Shown here one piece after another: positions 1-8,172 of a DNA stretch of 64,000 bases (position 1 is the first letter of the stretch; every line of letters starts with the position of its first letter). The notes below the pieces were generated by a model, which saw nothing but the letters and a program-made list of their open reading frames with translations, made no database searches and was not told where the DNA came from. The position numbers and the translations under genes were made by a program. This DNA comes from Betaproteobacteria bacterium (lineage in GTDB: Bacteria; Pseudomonadota; Gammaproteobacteria; Burkholderiales; Casimicrobiaceae). The stretch covers positions 1 through 64,000 of the forward strand of contig JACPUX010000003.1 in assembly GCA_016192065.1 (NCBI GenBank), read 5' to 3'.

Positions 1-326
1 AGCTCCAGAACCTCGCCCGCGTGCCGCTGTTGATCGTCGATGATTTCTGCTTGAAACCAATGCCCCCGCCCGCCGACGAGGATTTCCACGACCTCGTCGC
101 CGAGCGCTACGAGCAGGCCGCAACCATCGTCACCAGCAACTTGGACTTCCCCGAGTGGGATCAGGCCTTCCCCGCCAACCGCTTGCTCGCCGCCGCCACC
201 CTCGATCGGCTTCGCCACAATGCCTATTGCCTCACCCTCGAAGGGGCTTCCTACCGGGCCCCAAAACAGGCCCCCACGCCCCCTAAATCAGGGGGTGCAA
301 AACAGGTAAAATCCACCCATTCTTAA
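1..326 (+). CDS. istB: IS21-family helper ATPase IstB, C-terminal part (runs off the left edge)
   Basis: The open frame enters from the window edge (codons begin at base 3) and ends at 324-326. It holds the end of the AAA+ domain of an IstB-like transposition helper: a Walker B strand LLIVDDF, the sensor stretch IVTSNLDFPEW, and the C-terminal NRLLAAATLDRLRHNAY segment. IstB binds ATP and helps the IS21 transposase IstA select its target. The tail after about residue 85 is proline-rich and atypical, so the 3' end may be degraded. IstA and most of IstB would lie outside the window. Downstream DNA at 327-400 probably contains the end of the element, but I cannot fix the terminal repeat. Confidence 0.85.
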   Translation, partial: LQNLARVPLLIVDDFCLKPMPPPADEDFHDLVAERYEQAATIVTSNLDFPEWDQAFPANRLLAAATLDRLRHNAYCLTLEGASYRAPKQAPTPPKSGGAKQVKSTHS

Positions 327-442
327 CCACCGAAAAAGTGCCCGTTTCTACCCTTTCCACTGGCTCCTATATGCCGGACATCGGTGGCTCTATTATGGCG
401 GTCAATGACAGGTTCGGTCATTGCAGGTCTCCAGAAAGGCGA

Positions 443-463
443 AACCCGCCTCGCGGGCGGGTT
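443..463 (-). terminator. Hairpin downstream of the phage-derived small gene
   Basis: An 8-bp perfect stem (AACCCGCC / GGCGGGTT, 5-nt loop) lies 25 bases past the stop of the minus-strand gene at 488-709. On that strand it is followed by TCGCCTTT, a weak T tail. Position and shape suggest an intrinsic terminator for the remnant phage operon. Confidence 0.5.
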
Positions 464-487
464 CAGGGTTGATCAGGAAGATGGGTT

Positions 488-709
488 TCAGATTTCGATG
501 ATTTCCAGCGTCAAGCTGGGTGCGCCGCCTTCGATAACGTCATCACGCACGAACACCTTCTGGCCGATGGCAGCGCTGCCTCGTGCGCGGATCAAGCCGC
601 CGCCGGGCAAGGCGACGGTCACCACGCCGGAGCCGACGCCCACCACCGTGCCCGTCTGCAATGGCGGATCAGGGATAAGTTGGCGGAACTGCTCGTAGAG
701 GTTATGCAT
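488..709 (-). CDS. Small phage-type protein of unknown role
   Basis: A 73-residue product with MHNLYEQFRQLIPDPP at the start and a glycine/valine-rich centre (VVGVGSGVVTVALPGG) that reads like a small beta-barrel. From memory it resembles short conserved proteins of tailed-phage structural operons; I do not know its function. Its ATG overlaps the stop of the upstream minus-strand remnant (702-709), the tight packing expected of a phage operon. The rest of that operon is absent here, so this is probably a surviving fragment of a prophage. Confidence 0.6.
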   Translation of the reverse strand: MHNLYEQFRQLIPDPPLQTGTVVGVGSGVVTVALPGGGLIRARGSAAIGQKVFVRDDVIEGGAPSLTLEIIEI

Positions 710-915
710 GGCTCTGCACCCCTAAGGTCTGCCAGACCTCCGGCATTCCTGCCTCGACTTGCGTCGAGCGCACGAGGCCCAGGCGGGTCACGCTGCCGTC
801 CTGGTACTCGACGAAGGCACCCGGTTCGATGATTCCCGTCTCGGCCAGCACCGGCAGGCGCAGGCTCACCTCGATCTGCTGCCCGGTGTCGGCCAGCACA
901 GCGATGCCCCGCTGA
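702..915 (-). pseudogene. C-terminal remnant of a phage protein
   Basis: About 70 residues of minus-strand coding sequence, including IEVSLRLPVLAETG and a C-terminus near GMPEVWQTLGVQSHA. They are translationally coupled to the small phage gene downstream. Family-like sequence stops near 905-925, where plus-strand coding sequence of a different family begins. The 5' part of the gene is therefore missing. The product family is not recognised with certainty; a phage virion or tail-associated protein is an inference from its partner gene. The frame stays open further upstream only because it runs antisense to the neighbouring gene. Confidence 0.5.
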
Positions 916-917
916 CG

Positions 918-1256
918 CGCCGCAGCGGCCGCAAGTTGGTCACTCTCCCGAACGGTGAGACTGCACCGGTCAGACCGTGGGACGTGGCGCCGACCTCCAT
1001 CCAACTGGCACTGGCCAGGGGCCACCGCTGGCTGGCGATGCAGGAATCGGGGGAGGCGAAGTCCTTGAAGGAGATCGCCACGCGGGAAGGAATCGACAAC
1101 AGCTACGTGAGCCGGATGGTCAACCTGACCACGCTGGCGCCCGACATCGTGGCGGCCATACTGGACGACACGCTGCCGAACCACATCACGCTGTTCGATC
1201 TGGCGGTTAATCCGCCGGCACTGTGGGATGAGCAGCGGGAGAGAGTCGAGCTCTGA
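918..1256 (+). pseudogene. 5'-truncated DNA-binding protein of a recombinase/DUF2924 module
   Basis: The recognisable sequence begins at RRSGRKLVTLPNGE and continues through LALARGHRWLAM, a helix-turn-helix-like segment IATREGIDNSYVSRM and a tail VTLTTL/ILDDTLP-type region, stopping at 1254-1256. I recall this family as a companion of serine recombinases and DUF2924 proteins in integrated elements. There is no start codon in the family-like region: the 5' end is replaced by antisense phage sequence at about 905-925. A functional product is therefore unlikely. Neither the recombinase nor DUF2924 partner is in the window. Confidence 0.6.
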
Positions 1257-1271
1257 GGTGGAGACATCACC

Positions 1272-1775
1272 TCAGCTCAACATGCCCTTGAGATCCTTGA
1301 GCATCAGGAGCAGATGGTACGGATCGGTCGGGCTGGGCTCGAATTCCCACGATTCGTACCACTGCCGCGCTGCATCGTCTTTGGCATGGACCAACAGGCA
1401 GCGGATACCGGCGATGTCGGCAGCCTGTGCTGTGCGCAGCAGGGCGTCCTTGAGCAAGGCTTGGCCCAGACCTTTACGCTGATGCTCCTTGTCCACGGCG
1501 AGCCGGGCCAGGATCATGACCGGCACCGGGTGGCGCGCCAGCCCCTTCATCACTCTCGACGGCGCGGCTTCCGGATCGACGCTACCAACGGCCAGGCTGT
1601 AAAAGCCGACCACCATGTCACCCTGGCAACAAACGTAGGTCTGCGCGCTGTTGGCCTTCTGGTTGACGAGCGCATAGCGCTGAAGGAACTGGTTTAGCGC
1701 GGCTTGGCCGCAATCGAAAGCATCGACCTGATCCGTTGCAGCGAGCTTGCGAACGGGTGAGTAGTCATTGCTCAA
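1272..1775 (-). CDS. GNAT-family acetyltransferase toxin (TacT-like)
   Basis: A 167-residue GNAT protein. The acetyl-CoA pyrophosphate loop is HQRKGLGQALL (about residues 98-108), and the C-terminal WYESWEFEPSP carries the tyrosine typical of TacT/AtaT-type toxins, which acetylate the amino group of charged tRNAs and stop translation. The start is TTG at 1775, sharing a TTGA overlap with the antitoxin stop, so the two genes are translationally coupled. The pair sits in accessory DNA beside ssrA, where addiction modules are common. Toxicity and the amino-acid specificity of the target tRNA are inferred from the family. Confidence 0.88.
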   Translation of the reverse strand: MSNDYSPVRKLAATDQVDAFDCGQAALNQFLQRYALVNQKANSAQTYVCCQGDMVVGFYSLAVGSVDPEAAPSRVMKGLARHPVPVMILARLAVDKEHQRKGLGQALLKDALLRTAQAADIAGIRCLLVHAKDDAARQWYESWEFEPSPTDPYHLLLMLKDLKGMLS

Positions 1776-2050
1776 CCGAGCACCCCAGGTTCACGCAGCA
1801 ACTTCTTCAGACGCGGCTTACTTTGCACCGGGCGGTCCAGCGCCTCCTGGAAGGCCTGCCACTGTGTGTCGTCCAGCACGAACTGGCGACGATCTGCCAG
1901 CGTCTGCGCGGCCGCTGTCACGCCCGCGTCGAGCAGGAACTCGCTGACGTTCTTGTGGCAGGCGCGCGCGGCCTCTTGCAGGAGTTGCTTGACCGGCGTG
2001 CTTGCACGGACGTCAATGCGCTCGGTCTTGGAAAGATTCAGGGTGCTCAT
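1772..2050 (-). CDS. DUF1778-type ribbon-helix-helix antitoxin (TacA-like)
   Basis: A 92-residue partner of the GNAT toxin. The N-terminal ribbon-helix-helix (TERIDVRASTPVKQLLQEAA) would bind operator DNA, and the C-terminal third (from about residue 60) would wrap and block the toxin. The ATG at 2050 is preceded by a GGAGG sequence, which favours it over an upstream in-frame start that would lie inside the promoter. The order antitoxin-toxin with a 4-base overlap is the usual arrangement for autoregulated modules. The upstream palindromes at 2091-2112 are candidate operators. Confidence 0.88.
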   Translation of the reverse strand: MSTLNLSKTERIDVRASTPVKQLLQEAARACHKNVSEFLLDAGVTAAAQTLADRRQFVLDDTQWQAFQEALDRPVQSKPRLKKLLREPGVLG

Positions 2051-2082
2051 GGTGCCCCTCCGGACTGATCTTGGATGTCTTA

Positions 2083-2112
2083 ATTGTAGTCGTCCGGACG
2101 TTGTCCTGACAA
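2083..2112 (-). promoter_or_regulatory. Promoter with nested palindromes for the toxin-antitoxin pair
   Basis: On the minus strand TTGTCA (2112-2107) and TACAAT (2088-2083) are separated by 18 bases. The spacer contains the perfect palindrome CGTCCGGACG (2091-2100), and the -35 region lies in a second symmetric element TTGTC-CT-GACAA (2101-2112). An RHH antitoxin-toxin complex bound there would block RNA polymerase. Confidence 0.7.
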
Positions 2113-2164
2113 GGTGTTTCTTGTCTTGGCCACCATCCAAGTACGTACTTCCGCGCTGCAATGT

Positions 2165-2490
2165 GTCGGTAGTGCTCGATAACTACCGACAAAACGCAAC
2201 GACAGGGTTTCCTTCGCCACCCGATGCTGCAATCCAACCGCTTGATTCGTCCGCGCGTAACCCTTTGATCTGTTTGGCACTGACTTGTGGCCCTTGCGGA
2301 CTTCGGGCCGGTTTCAGGGAGCGAGGTCGGAGCGAGGAATGGCCAGGAGAGAGTGAAATGCGGCGCGAAACTGGCTGACGGGCTGACCGGCGAAGTCCGC
2401 AGGCTTCCGCAGGAACCCCCAACAACACGCGGGAACCGGCGCGATCGGGCAAGAAAAAACCCCAACCGAGAACGGTTGGGGTTTCGTTAT
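2165..2490. other. Gene-free stretch between the toxin-antitoxin promoter and ssrA
   Basis: No convincing gene is visible. The stretch starts with a perfect 9-bp inverted repeat (2165-2173 and 2182-2190, 8-base loop) about 55 bases upstream of the antitoxin -35 box. Its right end holds the ssrA terminator. I looked for a copy of the ssrA 3' end, which would mark an attachment site, and did not find one. Confidence 0.5.
2458..2483 (-). terminator. Intrinsic terminator of ssrA
   Basis: On the minus strand CCCCAACCG-TTCT-CGGTTGGGG is followed by a run of T residues, starting a few bases past the encoded CCA of tmRNA. It is a textbook factor-independent terminator. Confidence 0.9.
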
Positions 2491-2856
2491 TGGTGGAGGC
2501 GGCGGGAATCGAACCCGCGTCCAAAGGTCCTCTACAGTCGGGACTACATGCTTAGCCGCTTCGTTTGGCTCTCGCCCCTCCGCCGCCGAAGGGCAGGCTG
2601 CGGTTTGGCCAGTCACCTAGATTTAATGCCGCATCAAGTAACCCGGTGCGGCACGAGCGCATGTAACTGACCTCGCTGTGACGGTTAGATCACCCGGGCC
2701 ATGCGCCACCCGGTGCGAGGTCCGGCGGGATTAAGCCGCCAGAGCGTAGGTTTCGTCGTTCGCAGTTAAATTTGCGATTGCTCGTTTTTTACAAGGACAG
2801 GCGCCTTGGCATGCCCCGCGCTGCTTCGCAACCCCTGTCGAAGCCAAGTCGCCCCC
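2491..2856 (-). ncRNA. ssrA: Transfer-messenger RNA (tmRNA)
   Basis: The 366-base gene has a tRNA-like 5' end GGGGGCGACTTGGCTTCGAC and a 3' end with the T arm GCGGGTTCGATTCCCGC, acceptor strand CGCCTCC and encoded CCA. The acceptor strands pair (GGGGGCG with CGCCTCC, one G-U). The message part at 2763-2731 reads ANDETYALAA and then TAA, a proteobacterial degradation tag. tmRNA with SmpB rescues stalled ribosomes by trans-translation and marks the peptide for proteolysis. A second, earlier in-frame GCA (reading ANLT before the tag) is present but less like the usual resume site. The 3' end is a common integration target, which fits the accessory DNA just downstream. Confidence 0.96.
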
Positions 2857-3179
2857 GGGTGCTGGTGGCCGTGCCGGTGAGGGCACGTGCGCGTTACGGG
2901 CATAGGATAACAGAGGGCGGGGGAAGTTCCCAAAGCGCTTGGCGGTACCGCCTCAAGCCTTGTGCTGGCGGCATTGCACGGCCATCGCGCGATCCTCCAG
3001 GGTACCCAAGGACCGCGACCGCCTGAGTGCTGGCGCCAGCGAGGAGCCCCTTCTTGAGTACCCGCCCGGTCTTCCCTGGCAAAGCCGCCCCGGAGGTCTG
3101 ATCCGCCCGGCCGGGGCATGGCCCTCAGCACCGGAGTCCGGTGGCCCGCCCCGTTCCTTGCGCCGCTGGCCGGGCCGCA
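2857..3179. other. Intergenic region between ssrA and xseB
   Basis: No gene is visible. On the minus strand a weak promoter for ssrA may lie at about 2900-2936 (TTGGGA, 18 bases, TATCCT), implying a 5' leader removed in tmRNA maturation. A perfect 12-bp palindrome GGCGGTACCGCC sits at 2941-2952, with no assigned role. Confidence 0.4.
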
Positions 3180-3209
3180 TTGACCATCAGAGGCGAAGTC
3201 CGGTAATCT
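3180..3209 (+). promoter_or_regulatory. Promoter of the xseB-ispA-dxs operon
   Basis: TTGACC (3180-3185) and TAATCT (3204-3209) are separated by 18 bases. Transcription would start near 3216, leaving a leader of about 19 bases before the xseB ATG at 3235, with no obvious Shine-Dalgarno sequence. Confidence 0.65.
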
Positions 3210-3234
3210 AAGCCGCTTTTTTCCCGCCCCACCC

Positions 3235-3492
3235 ATGTCCAAGCCTACCCCTGCAAAGGCCGTGGCGGCTCCCAGTTTCGAGGAGGCGCTGGCTGAACTC
3301 GAAGCCATCGTTACCACGATGGAAGGGGGGCAGATGCCGCTCGAAGCTTCGCTGTCCGCGTATCAACGCGGCGCCGAGCTGTTGCGCCACTGCCAGGAGG
3401 TGTTGGCCGAGGCGCAGCAAAAGGTGAAGATTCTCGAAGGCGGCGTTCTCAAAGGCTACGAGGCGGGCAATGGTGTCGACGCTGAGCGCTGA
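3235..3492 (+). CDS. xseB: Exodeoxyribonuclease VII small subunit
   Basis: An 85-residue acidic, mostly helical protein with the family core SFEEALAELEAIVTTMEGGQ and PLEASLSAYQRGAELLRHC. Several XseB copies assemble on one XseA to form ExoVII, which degrades single-stranded DNA from both ends in the cytoplasm. Length is normal. The gene heads the operon with ispA and dxs, a frequent order in proteobacteria, and its 3' end overlaps the ispA start by 23 bases. xseA is not in the window. Confidence 0.95.
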   Translation: MSKPTPAKAVAAPSFEEALAELEAIVTTMEGGQMPLEASLSAYQRGAELLRHCQEVLAEAQQKVKILEGGVLKGYEAGNGVDAER

Positions 3493-4384
3493 GGCGTTCC
3501 TGGCGTGGTCCGACTGGTCGGGCAGGTATCGGCAACGCATCGAGACGGTGCTGGATGAGTTGTTGCCGCCGGCCGGCGTCGAACCCCCGCGCCTGCACCA
3601 AGCCATGCGTTACGCCGCATTGGGCGGCGGCAAGCGAGTTCGGCCGCTGCTTGCCTATGCCGCCTGTGAACTCGCCGGGGGCGCGGCGGAACCCGCCGAT
3701 CGGGTGGCGGCGGCGGTGGAGCTGATCCACGCCTATTCGCTGATTCACGACGATCTGCCGTGCATGGACGACGACGATCTGCGCCGTGGCCAGCCCTCCT
3801 GTCATCGGCAATTCGACGAGGCGACGGCAATGCTCGCTGGCGACGCGTTGCAGGCGCTGGCATTTGAAATCGTTGCCGGGGCGAAGATCGAGCCGCCTGC
3901 GGTGCATGTCCAATTGCTCGAGCTCTTTGCCCGGGCCTGCGGGTCGCGCGGCATGGCGGGCGGACAGGCGATCGATCTGGCCAGCGTGGGCGGCGAGTTA
4001 GGAGTCACCGAACTCGAATCGATGCACATTCACAAGACTGGGGCATTGATCCGCGCCGCGGTGCTGATGGGCGCGGCTTGCGGGCGTGCGCTGAACGGCG
4101 CCGAAGGTGAGCGGCTTGACCACTACGCCAAGGCGATCGGGCTGGCCTTTCAGGTGGTCGATGACATCCTCGACGCCGAGGGTACTTCGGCATCCCTGGG
4201 CAAGACCGCCGGCAAGGATGCTGCCGCCAATAAGCCCACTTACGTCACCGCGCTGGGGCTGACCGCGGCCAAGGCGCGCGCCCGCGAACTGCACCAGGAG
4301 GCGCGCGCCGCGCTGACGATTTTCCATGAAGGCGGCAGGCGGCTGATGCAGCTCGCCGATTACATCGTCTTGCGTCAATCGTGA
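3470..4384 (+). CDS. ispA: Farnesyl diphosphate synthase (geranyltranstransferase)
   Basis: A 304-residue short-chain prenyltransferase that condenses IPP with DMAPP and GPP to give farnesyl diphosphate, the precursor of quinone side chains and undecaprenyl phosphate. The first aspartate-rich motif DDLPCMD is at residues 94-100 and the second, DDILD, at 231-235; GGGKRVRP at 52-59 is the conserved IPP-binding stretch. The ATG at 3470 lies inside xseB; a later GTG at 3473 is equally possible. The stop overlaps the dxs GTG (GTGA), so expression is coupled to the first enzyme of the same pathway. Confidence 0.95.
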   Translation: MVSTLSAEAFLAWSDWSGRYRQRIETVLDELLPPAGVEPPRLHQAMRYAALGGGKRVRPLLAYAACELAGGAAEPADRVAAAVELIHAYSLIHDDLPCMDDDDLRRGQPSCHRQFDEATAMLAGDALQALAFEIVAGAKIEPPAVHVQLLELFARACGSRGMAGGQAIDLASVGGELGVTELESMHIHKTGALIRAAVLMGAACGRALNGAEGERLDHYAKAIGLAFQVVDDILDAEGTSASLGKTAGKDAAANKPTYVTALGLTAAKARARELHQEARAALTIFHEGGRRLMQLADYIVLRQS

Positions 4385-6261
4385 GCCACCCGCTGCTCGA
4401 AACCATCGATTCGCCGGCTGATCTGCGCCGCCTCGACCGCGCGCAGTTGCCACAACTCGCTCAGGAACTACGCGAGTACATGCTGGCGAGCGTGGCCCAG
4501 ACCGGTGGGCATTTGTCCTCGAACTTGGGCACGGTCGAGTTGACCATCGCACTGCACTACGTTTTCGATACTCCAAATGAGCGCCTGATCTGGGATGTCG
4601 GCCACCAGACCTATCCGCACAAGATTCTCACCGGTCGGCGCGAACGCATGGCTAGCCTGCGGCAATGGGGCGGGCTTTCCGGCTTTCCCCGCCGCGACGA
4701 AAGTGAATACGACGTATTCGGCACGGCGCATTCGAGTACTTCGATCAGTGCCGCCCTGGGCATGGCGGTGGCGGAGAAGCTTAAGGGCGGCACGCGCTCC
4801 ATCGTGGCTGTGATCGGCGACGGCGCCATGAGCGCGGGTATGGCTTTTGAGGCGCTGAACAACGCCGGGGCGATGGACGCCAACCTGCTGGTGATCCTCA
4901 ACGACAACGACATGTCGATCTCCGAGCCGGTGGGCGCCTTCAACAACTATCTGGCGAAACTGCTGTCGAGCCGCTTCTACAACAGCGTGCGGCGCGGCGG
5001 CGAGAGGGTGCTGTCGCGGCTGCCGCCGATGCGCGACTTCGCCAAGCGCGCCGAGGAACACGTCAAGGGCATGGTCCTGCCCGGCACCATGTTTGAGGAA
5101 TTCGGTTTCAACTACATTGGCCCGATCGACGGGCACGATCTGGGCGCGCTGGTGAGCACGCTGCAAAACCTGCACCAGCTCTCCGGTCCGCGCCTTCTGC
5201 ATGTGGTCACGCGTAAGGGCCATGGTTATCGCAAGGCCGAGGACGACCCCATTCTCTACCACGGGGTCGGTCGCTTCGACCCGGAAGCCGGTATCCAACC
5301 CAAGGTGGCCCCCCCCACTTACACCGAGATCTTCGGCAAGTGGCTGTGCGACATGGCCGATCAGGATCCCTTGCTGGTGGGCATTACGCCGGCCATGCGC
5401 GAAGGCTCGGGCATGGTGGAGTTCTCGCAGCGGTATCCGGGGCGCTATTTCGATGTCGGCATTGCCGAGCAGCATGCCGTTACCTTCGCCGCCGGGCTCG
5501 CCTGCGAGGGCTACCGGCCGGTGGTGGCGATCTATTCCACCTTTCTGCAGCGCGCGTACGATCAGCTCATCCACGATGTGGTGTTGCAGAACCTGCCGGT
5601 GCTCTTCGCCATCGACCGGGCAGGGCTGGTGGGCGCCGACGGCCCCACCCATGCCGGCAGCTTCGACCTGTCCTATTTGCGTTGCCTGCCCAACATGACC
5701 GTGATGGCGCCGTCCGACGAAGATGAATGCCGGCAGATGCTCTACACCGGATTTCGCCTGGGTTCTCCGGCGGCGGTGCGTTATCCGCGCGGTGTTGGGC
5801 CGGGAGTGATGCCGTTGCGCGAGCTGCGCGCGCTCCCGGTGGGCAAGGGCGAGTTGCGGCGGCAAGGTCGGCGCATCGCCATTCTTGCCTTCGGCAGCAT
5901 GGTGCCGCCGGCCGTCAAGGTTGGCGAGGAGTTGGACCTCACCGTCGCCAACATGCGTTTCGTGAAGCCAATCGACCGGGAATTGATCAAGCAGCTCGCA
6001 CTTGGCCACGAGGCCCTGGTTACGGTCGAGGAAAATGCGGTCGCGGGCGGCGCCGGCAGCGCCGCGGCCGAAGTCCTCGCGGATTTCGGCATCAGCACGC
6101 CGATCCTGCATCTGGGCCTGTCCGACCGTTTCATCGAGCAGGGCGATCCCGCCCTTTTGCTCACCCAGTGCGGGCTCGATGCCGCGGGCATCACGCGGGC
6201 GGTGCGCGAGCGTTTCGCGGCGGCGCTCAAGCCCCTGGTCGCCGCACGTCCGGCGGCCTGA
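4381..6261 (+). CDS. dxs: 1-deoxy-D-xylulose-5-phosphate synthase
   Basis: A 626-residue thiamine-diphosphate enzyme making DXP from pyruvate and glyceraldehyde 3-phosphate, the committed step of the MEP isoprenoid pathway. The ThDP motif begins with [11 protein letters not shown] at 146 and ends with NDNDMS at 174-179; the transketolase-type central region has [15 protein letters not shown] with the catalytic glutamate. Length matches the family. It starts with GTG overlapping the ispA stop, making xseB-ispA-dxs one transcript. The enzyme also feeds thiamine and pyridoxal synthesis in many bacteria. Confidence 0.97.
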   Translation: MSHPLLETIDSPADLRRLDRAQLPQLAQELREYMLASVAQTGGHLSSNLGTVELTIALHYVFDTPNERLIWDVGHQTYPHKILTGRRERMASLRQWGGLSGFPRRDESEYDVFGTAHSSTSISAALGMAVAEKLKGGTRSIVAVIGDGAMSAGMAFEALNNAGAMDANLLVILNDNDMSISEPVGAFNNYLAKLLSSRFYNSVRRGGERVLSRLPPMRDFAKRAEEHVKGMVLPGTMFEEFGFNYIGPIDGHDLGALVSTLQNLHQLSGPRLLHVVTRKGHGYRKAEDDPILYHGVGRFDPEAGIQPKVAPPTYTEIFGKWLCDMADQDPLLVGITPAMREGSGMVEFSQRYPGRYFDVGIAEQHAVTFAAGLACEGYRPVVAIYSTFLQRAYDQLIHDVVLQNLPVLFAIDRAGLVGADGPTHAGSFDLSYLRCLPNMTVMAPSDEDECRQMLYTGFRLGSPAAVRYPRGVGPGVMPLRELRALPVGKGELRRQGRRIAILAFGSMVPPAVKVGEELDLTVANMRFVKPIDRELIKQLALGHEALVTVEENAVAGGAGSAAAEVLADFGISTPILHLGLSDRFIEQGDPALLLTQCGLDAAGITRAVRERFAAALKPLVAARPAA

Positions 6262-6535
6262 GCGCTGGTGAATAAATCTGCTGCCCGATCCGGTTGCTTC
6301 GTTGGGCAGTGTTCGCTTCGGCCGCCGCGGTGTGGCTTAACCCTCGCTGCGCTCAGATTAGCCCACGCTTAAACGTCGTTTTCGCTCCTCGCCGATCCAT
6401 TTGATTGATCTCCTCGCTGTGTTCCGACCGCCTCGCCCCTGGATCGCTCGCGACAATTTCTTCACGAGCCCTGAGCGCCGGGCCGCGCGCGAGGATTTCG
6501 TCGCTGGTTCCCGGCCCGACCGAGGGTCCGTCGAT
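6262..6535. other. Intergenic region between dxs and folE2
   Basis: No gene is visible. A CTGCCC...GGGCAG inverted repeat with a long loop near 6279-6308 could be a weak terminator for the dxs operon. The rest is unremarkable up to the folE2 promoter. Confidence 0.35.
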
Positions 6536-6564
6536 TTGGCCGGCGCCGGCAGCGCAGCTATACT
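6536..6564 (+). promoter_or_regulatory. folE2 promoter, predicted to give a leaderless transcript
   Basis: TTGGCC (6536-6541) and TATACT (6559-6564) are 17 bases apart. The expected start site, 7 bases past the -10 box, is 6571, the A of the folE2 ATG. No Shine-Dalgarno sequence precedes this ATG (the bases are TTGCCCC), which agrees with leaderless translation. Confidence 0.55.
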
Positions 6565-6570
6565 TGCCCC

Positions 6571-7383
6571 ATGAATCCACGCGAATCTCTCCCCGAAACC
6601 CCGCCCATCCCCGATGTGCAGAGCACTGTCGATCATCGCAACTTGTCGATCGACGATGTGGGCATCCGCTCGATCCGTTATCCCATGCGTGTTCTCGACC
6701 GCGATGGCGAACCGGCGGCGACGGTGGCGGTGTGCAACATGTACGTCGAATTGCCCGAGCATGTGAAGGGCACGCACATGTCGCGCTTCATCGAGCTCCT
6801 GCAGATTTGGAAGGAACCGGTGAGCGTGGTGAGTCTCGAAGGCTTGGTCCGCGACATGTGCGAGCGACTGCTTTCCCATTCGGGCCGCATCGAGTTTGCC
6901 TTCCCGTTCTTCCGCAATAAGGCCGCGCCGGTTTCGGGCGTGGAAAGCCTCCTCGACTATGAAGTGGTCCTGATGGGCGAGTTGCGCCAGGGGGTGTTCA
7001 CCCGCACGCTCAAGGTGGTGGTGCCGGTGACCAGCCTGTGCCCATGCTCCAAGCGGATTTCCGCCTATGGCGCGCATAACCAGCGCTCGCACGTCACGGT
7101 CACGGTGCAGGCGGCGCAGGCGGTGTGGATCGATGAGCTGATCGACATCGTCGAAGGCCAGGCTTCGGCCGAACTGTTTGGAATTCTGAAGCGCGCGGAC
7201 GAGAAATTCGTCACCGAGCGTGCCTACGACAACCCCAAGTTTGTCGAAGATACCGTGCGCGATGTTTCGGCGCTGCTGGAGGCCGACGCCAGGGTGAGCC
7301 GGTATGTGGTCGAGGCGGAGAACTTCGAGTCGATCCACAATCATTCCGCTTACGCCGTGATCAAGGGCCCCAAGCACCGCTGA
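6571..7383 (+). CDS. folE2: GTP cyclohydrolase FolE2 (type IB)
   Basis: A 270-residue tunnelling-fold enzyme that converts GTP to 7,8-dihydroneopterin triphosphate, the first step of tetrahydrofolate and, in some bacteria, queuosine synthesis. Family hallmarks are [19 protein letters not shown], carrying the active-site cysteine, and [13 protein letters not shown] near the C-terminus. Type IB enzymes tolerate metals other than zinc and often act under zinc limitation; no Zur site was recognised. It follows dxs, a common order in Betaproteobacteria, but appears to have its own promoter. The start is fixed by conservation and by the lack of any earlier candidate. Confidence 0.95.
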   Translation: MNPRESLPETPPIPDVQSTVDHRNLSIDDVGIRSIRYPMRVLDRDGEPAATVAVCNMYVELPEHVKGTHMSRFIELLQIWKEPVSVVSLEGLVRDMCERLLSHSGRIEFAFPFFRNKAAPVSGVESLLDYEVVLMGELRQGVFTRTLKVVVPVTSLCPCSKRISAYGAHNQRSHVTVTVQAAQAVWIDELIDIVEGQASAELFGILKRADEKFVTERAYDNPKFVEDTVRDVSALLEADARVSRYVVEAENFESIHNHSAYAVIKGPKHR

Positions 7384-7461
7384 GGCCTGCTCGGGCGCGA
7401 CCCGAAAGCGCGTTTCTCCCCTACAATTCGGCTTTTCTCACCGCCTCGCGATTGATCTTCC

Positions 7462-8172
7462 ATGAAGCCGGTTCTGATTTGCCGTTTCTCCGCCACTGAA
7501 GGGGCGGGCTACTTCGCCACCTTCCTCGCCCGCAACAACATTCCCGCGGAAATGCGGGCCATCGATGCTGGCGACCCGGTGCCCGAATCTGTCGCCGCCT
7601 ACAGTGGTTTGTGCATGATGGGCGGGCCGATGAGCGTCAACGATTCCTTGCCGTGGATTGCGCCCATGCTTTCCCTCGTGTGCGAGGCCGTCGCCGCGGA
7701 CCAGCCGGTGCTTGGCCATTGCCTCGGCGGGCAGTTGCTGGCCAAGGCCCTGGGCGCGCTGGTGACCCGTGCACCGCACAAGGAGATCGGCTGGGGCAAG
7801 GTGACTGTGGCCGCCACGCCGCTGGGGCAGGCCTGGTTTGGCGACATACGCGAGTTCGAGTCCTTTCACTGGCACGGCGAGACCTTCGGCATTCCCAGCG
7901 GCGCCGAACTCATCCTTTGGTCGGAACTGTGTGCGCATCAAGCCTACGCCTTGGGCAAGCACCTGGGGCTGCAATGTCACCTCGAAATGACCGAAGCCAT
8001 GGTCAAGAGCTGGTGCGAAAGCGGCGCCGCGGAAATCGCTGCCTCAAGCAGCCCGGGGGTGCAGAGCCCTGAGCGCATCCAGGCCAATCTCGAAGAACGT
8101 GTGGCGCGGCTTTCGGCGGTGGCTGACCGCGTCTACACCCGCTGGATCCTGGGCTTGTCGCATGCCGATTAG
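7462..8172 (+). CDS. Class I glutamine amidotransferase-like protein
   Basis: A 236-residue protein with a GATase1 fold. The nucleophile elbow GHCLGGQ places Cys87, and the triad is completed by His173 and Glu175 in QCHLEMT. Stand-alone members (often annotated GMP synthase-like) hydrolyse glutamine or gamma-glutamyl compounds; the acceptor is unknown here. A TACAAT box at 7422-7427 may be its -10 element. The 3' end overlaps the mutL start by 11 bases, so it leads a GATase-mutL-miaA run. The biochemical role cannot be set from sequence alone. Confidence 0.85.
   Translation: MKPVLICRFSATEGAGYFATFLARNNIPAEMRAIDAGDPVPESVAAYSGLCMMGGPMSVNDSLPWIAPMLSLVCEAVAADQPVLGHCLGGQLLAKALGALVTRAPHKEIGWGKVTVAATPLGQAWFGDIREFESFHWHGETFGIPSGAELILWSELCAHQAYALGKHLGLQCHLEMTEAMVKSWCESGAAEIAASSSPGVQSPERIQANLEERVARLSAVADRVYTRWILGLSHAD

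Noticed and set aside
2491..2530. A conventional tRNA gene at the T-arm-like sequence
   Set aside because: It is the 3' half of tmRNA; there is no nearby D arm or anticodon arm of a standard tRNA.
4468..6111. A 547-codon open frame antisense to dxs
   Set aside because: It mirrors a complete, motif-rich dxs gene; its translation is low in hydrophobic order and rich in His/Arg/Gly, as expected from the complement of GC-rich coding DNA.
6358..7377. A 339-codon frame antisense to folE2
   Set aside because: It overlaps folE2 almost fully, has no recognisable domain, and has His/Arg-rich shadow composition.
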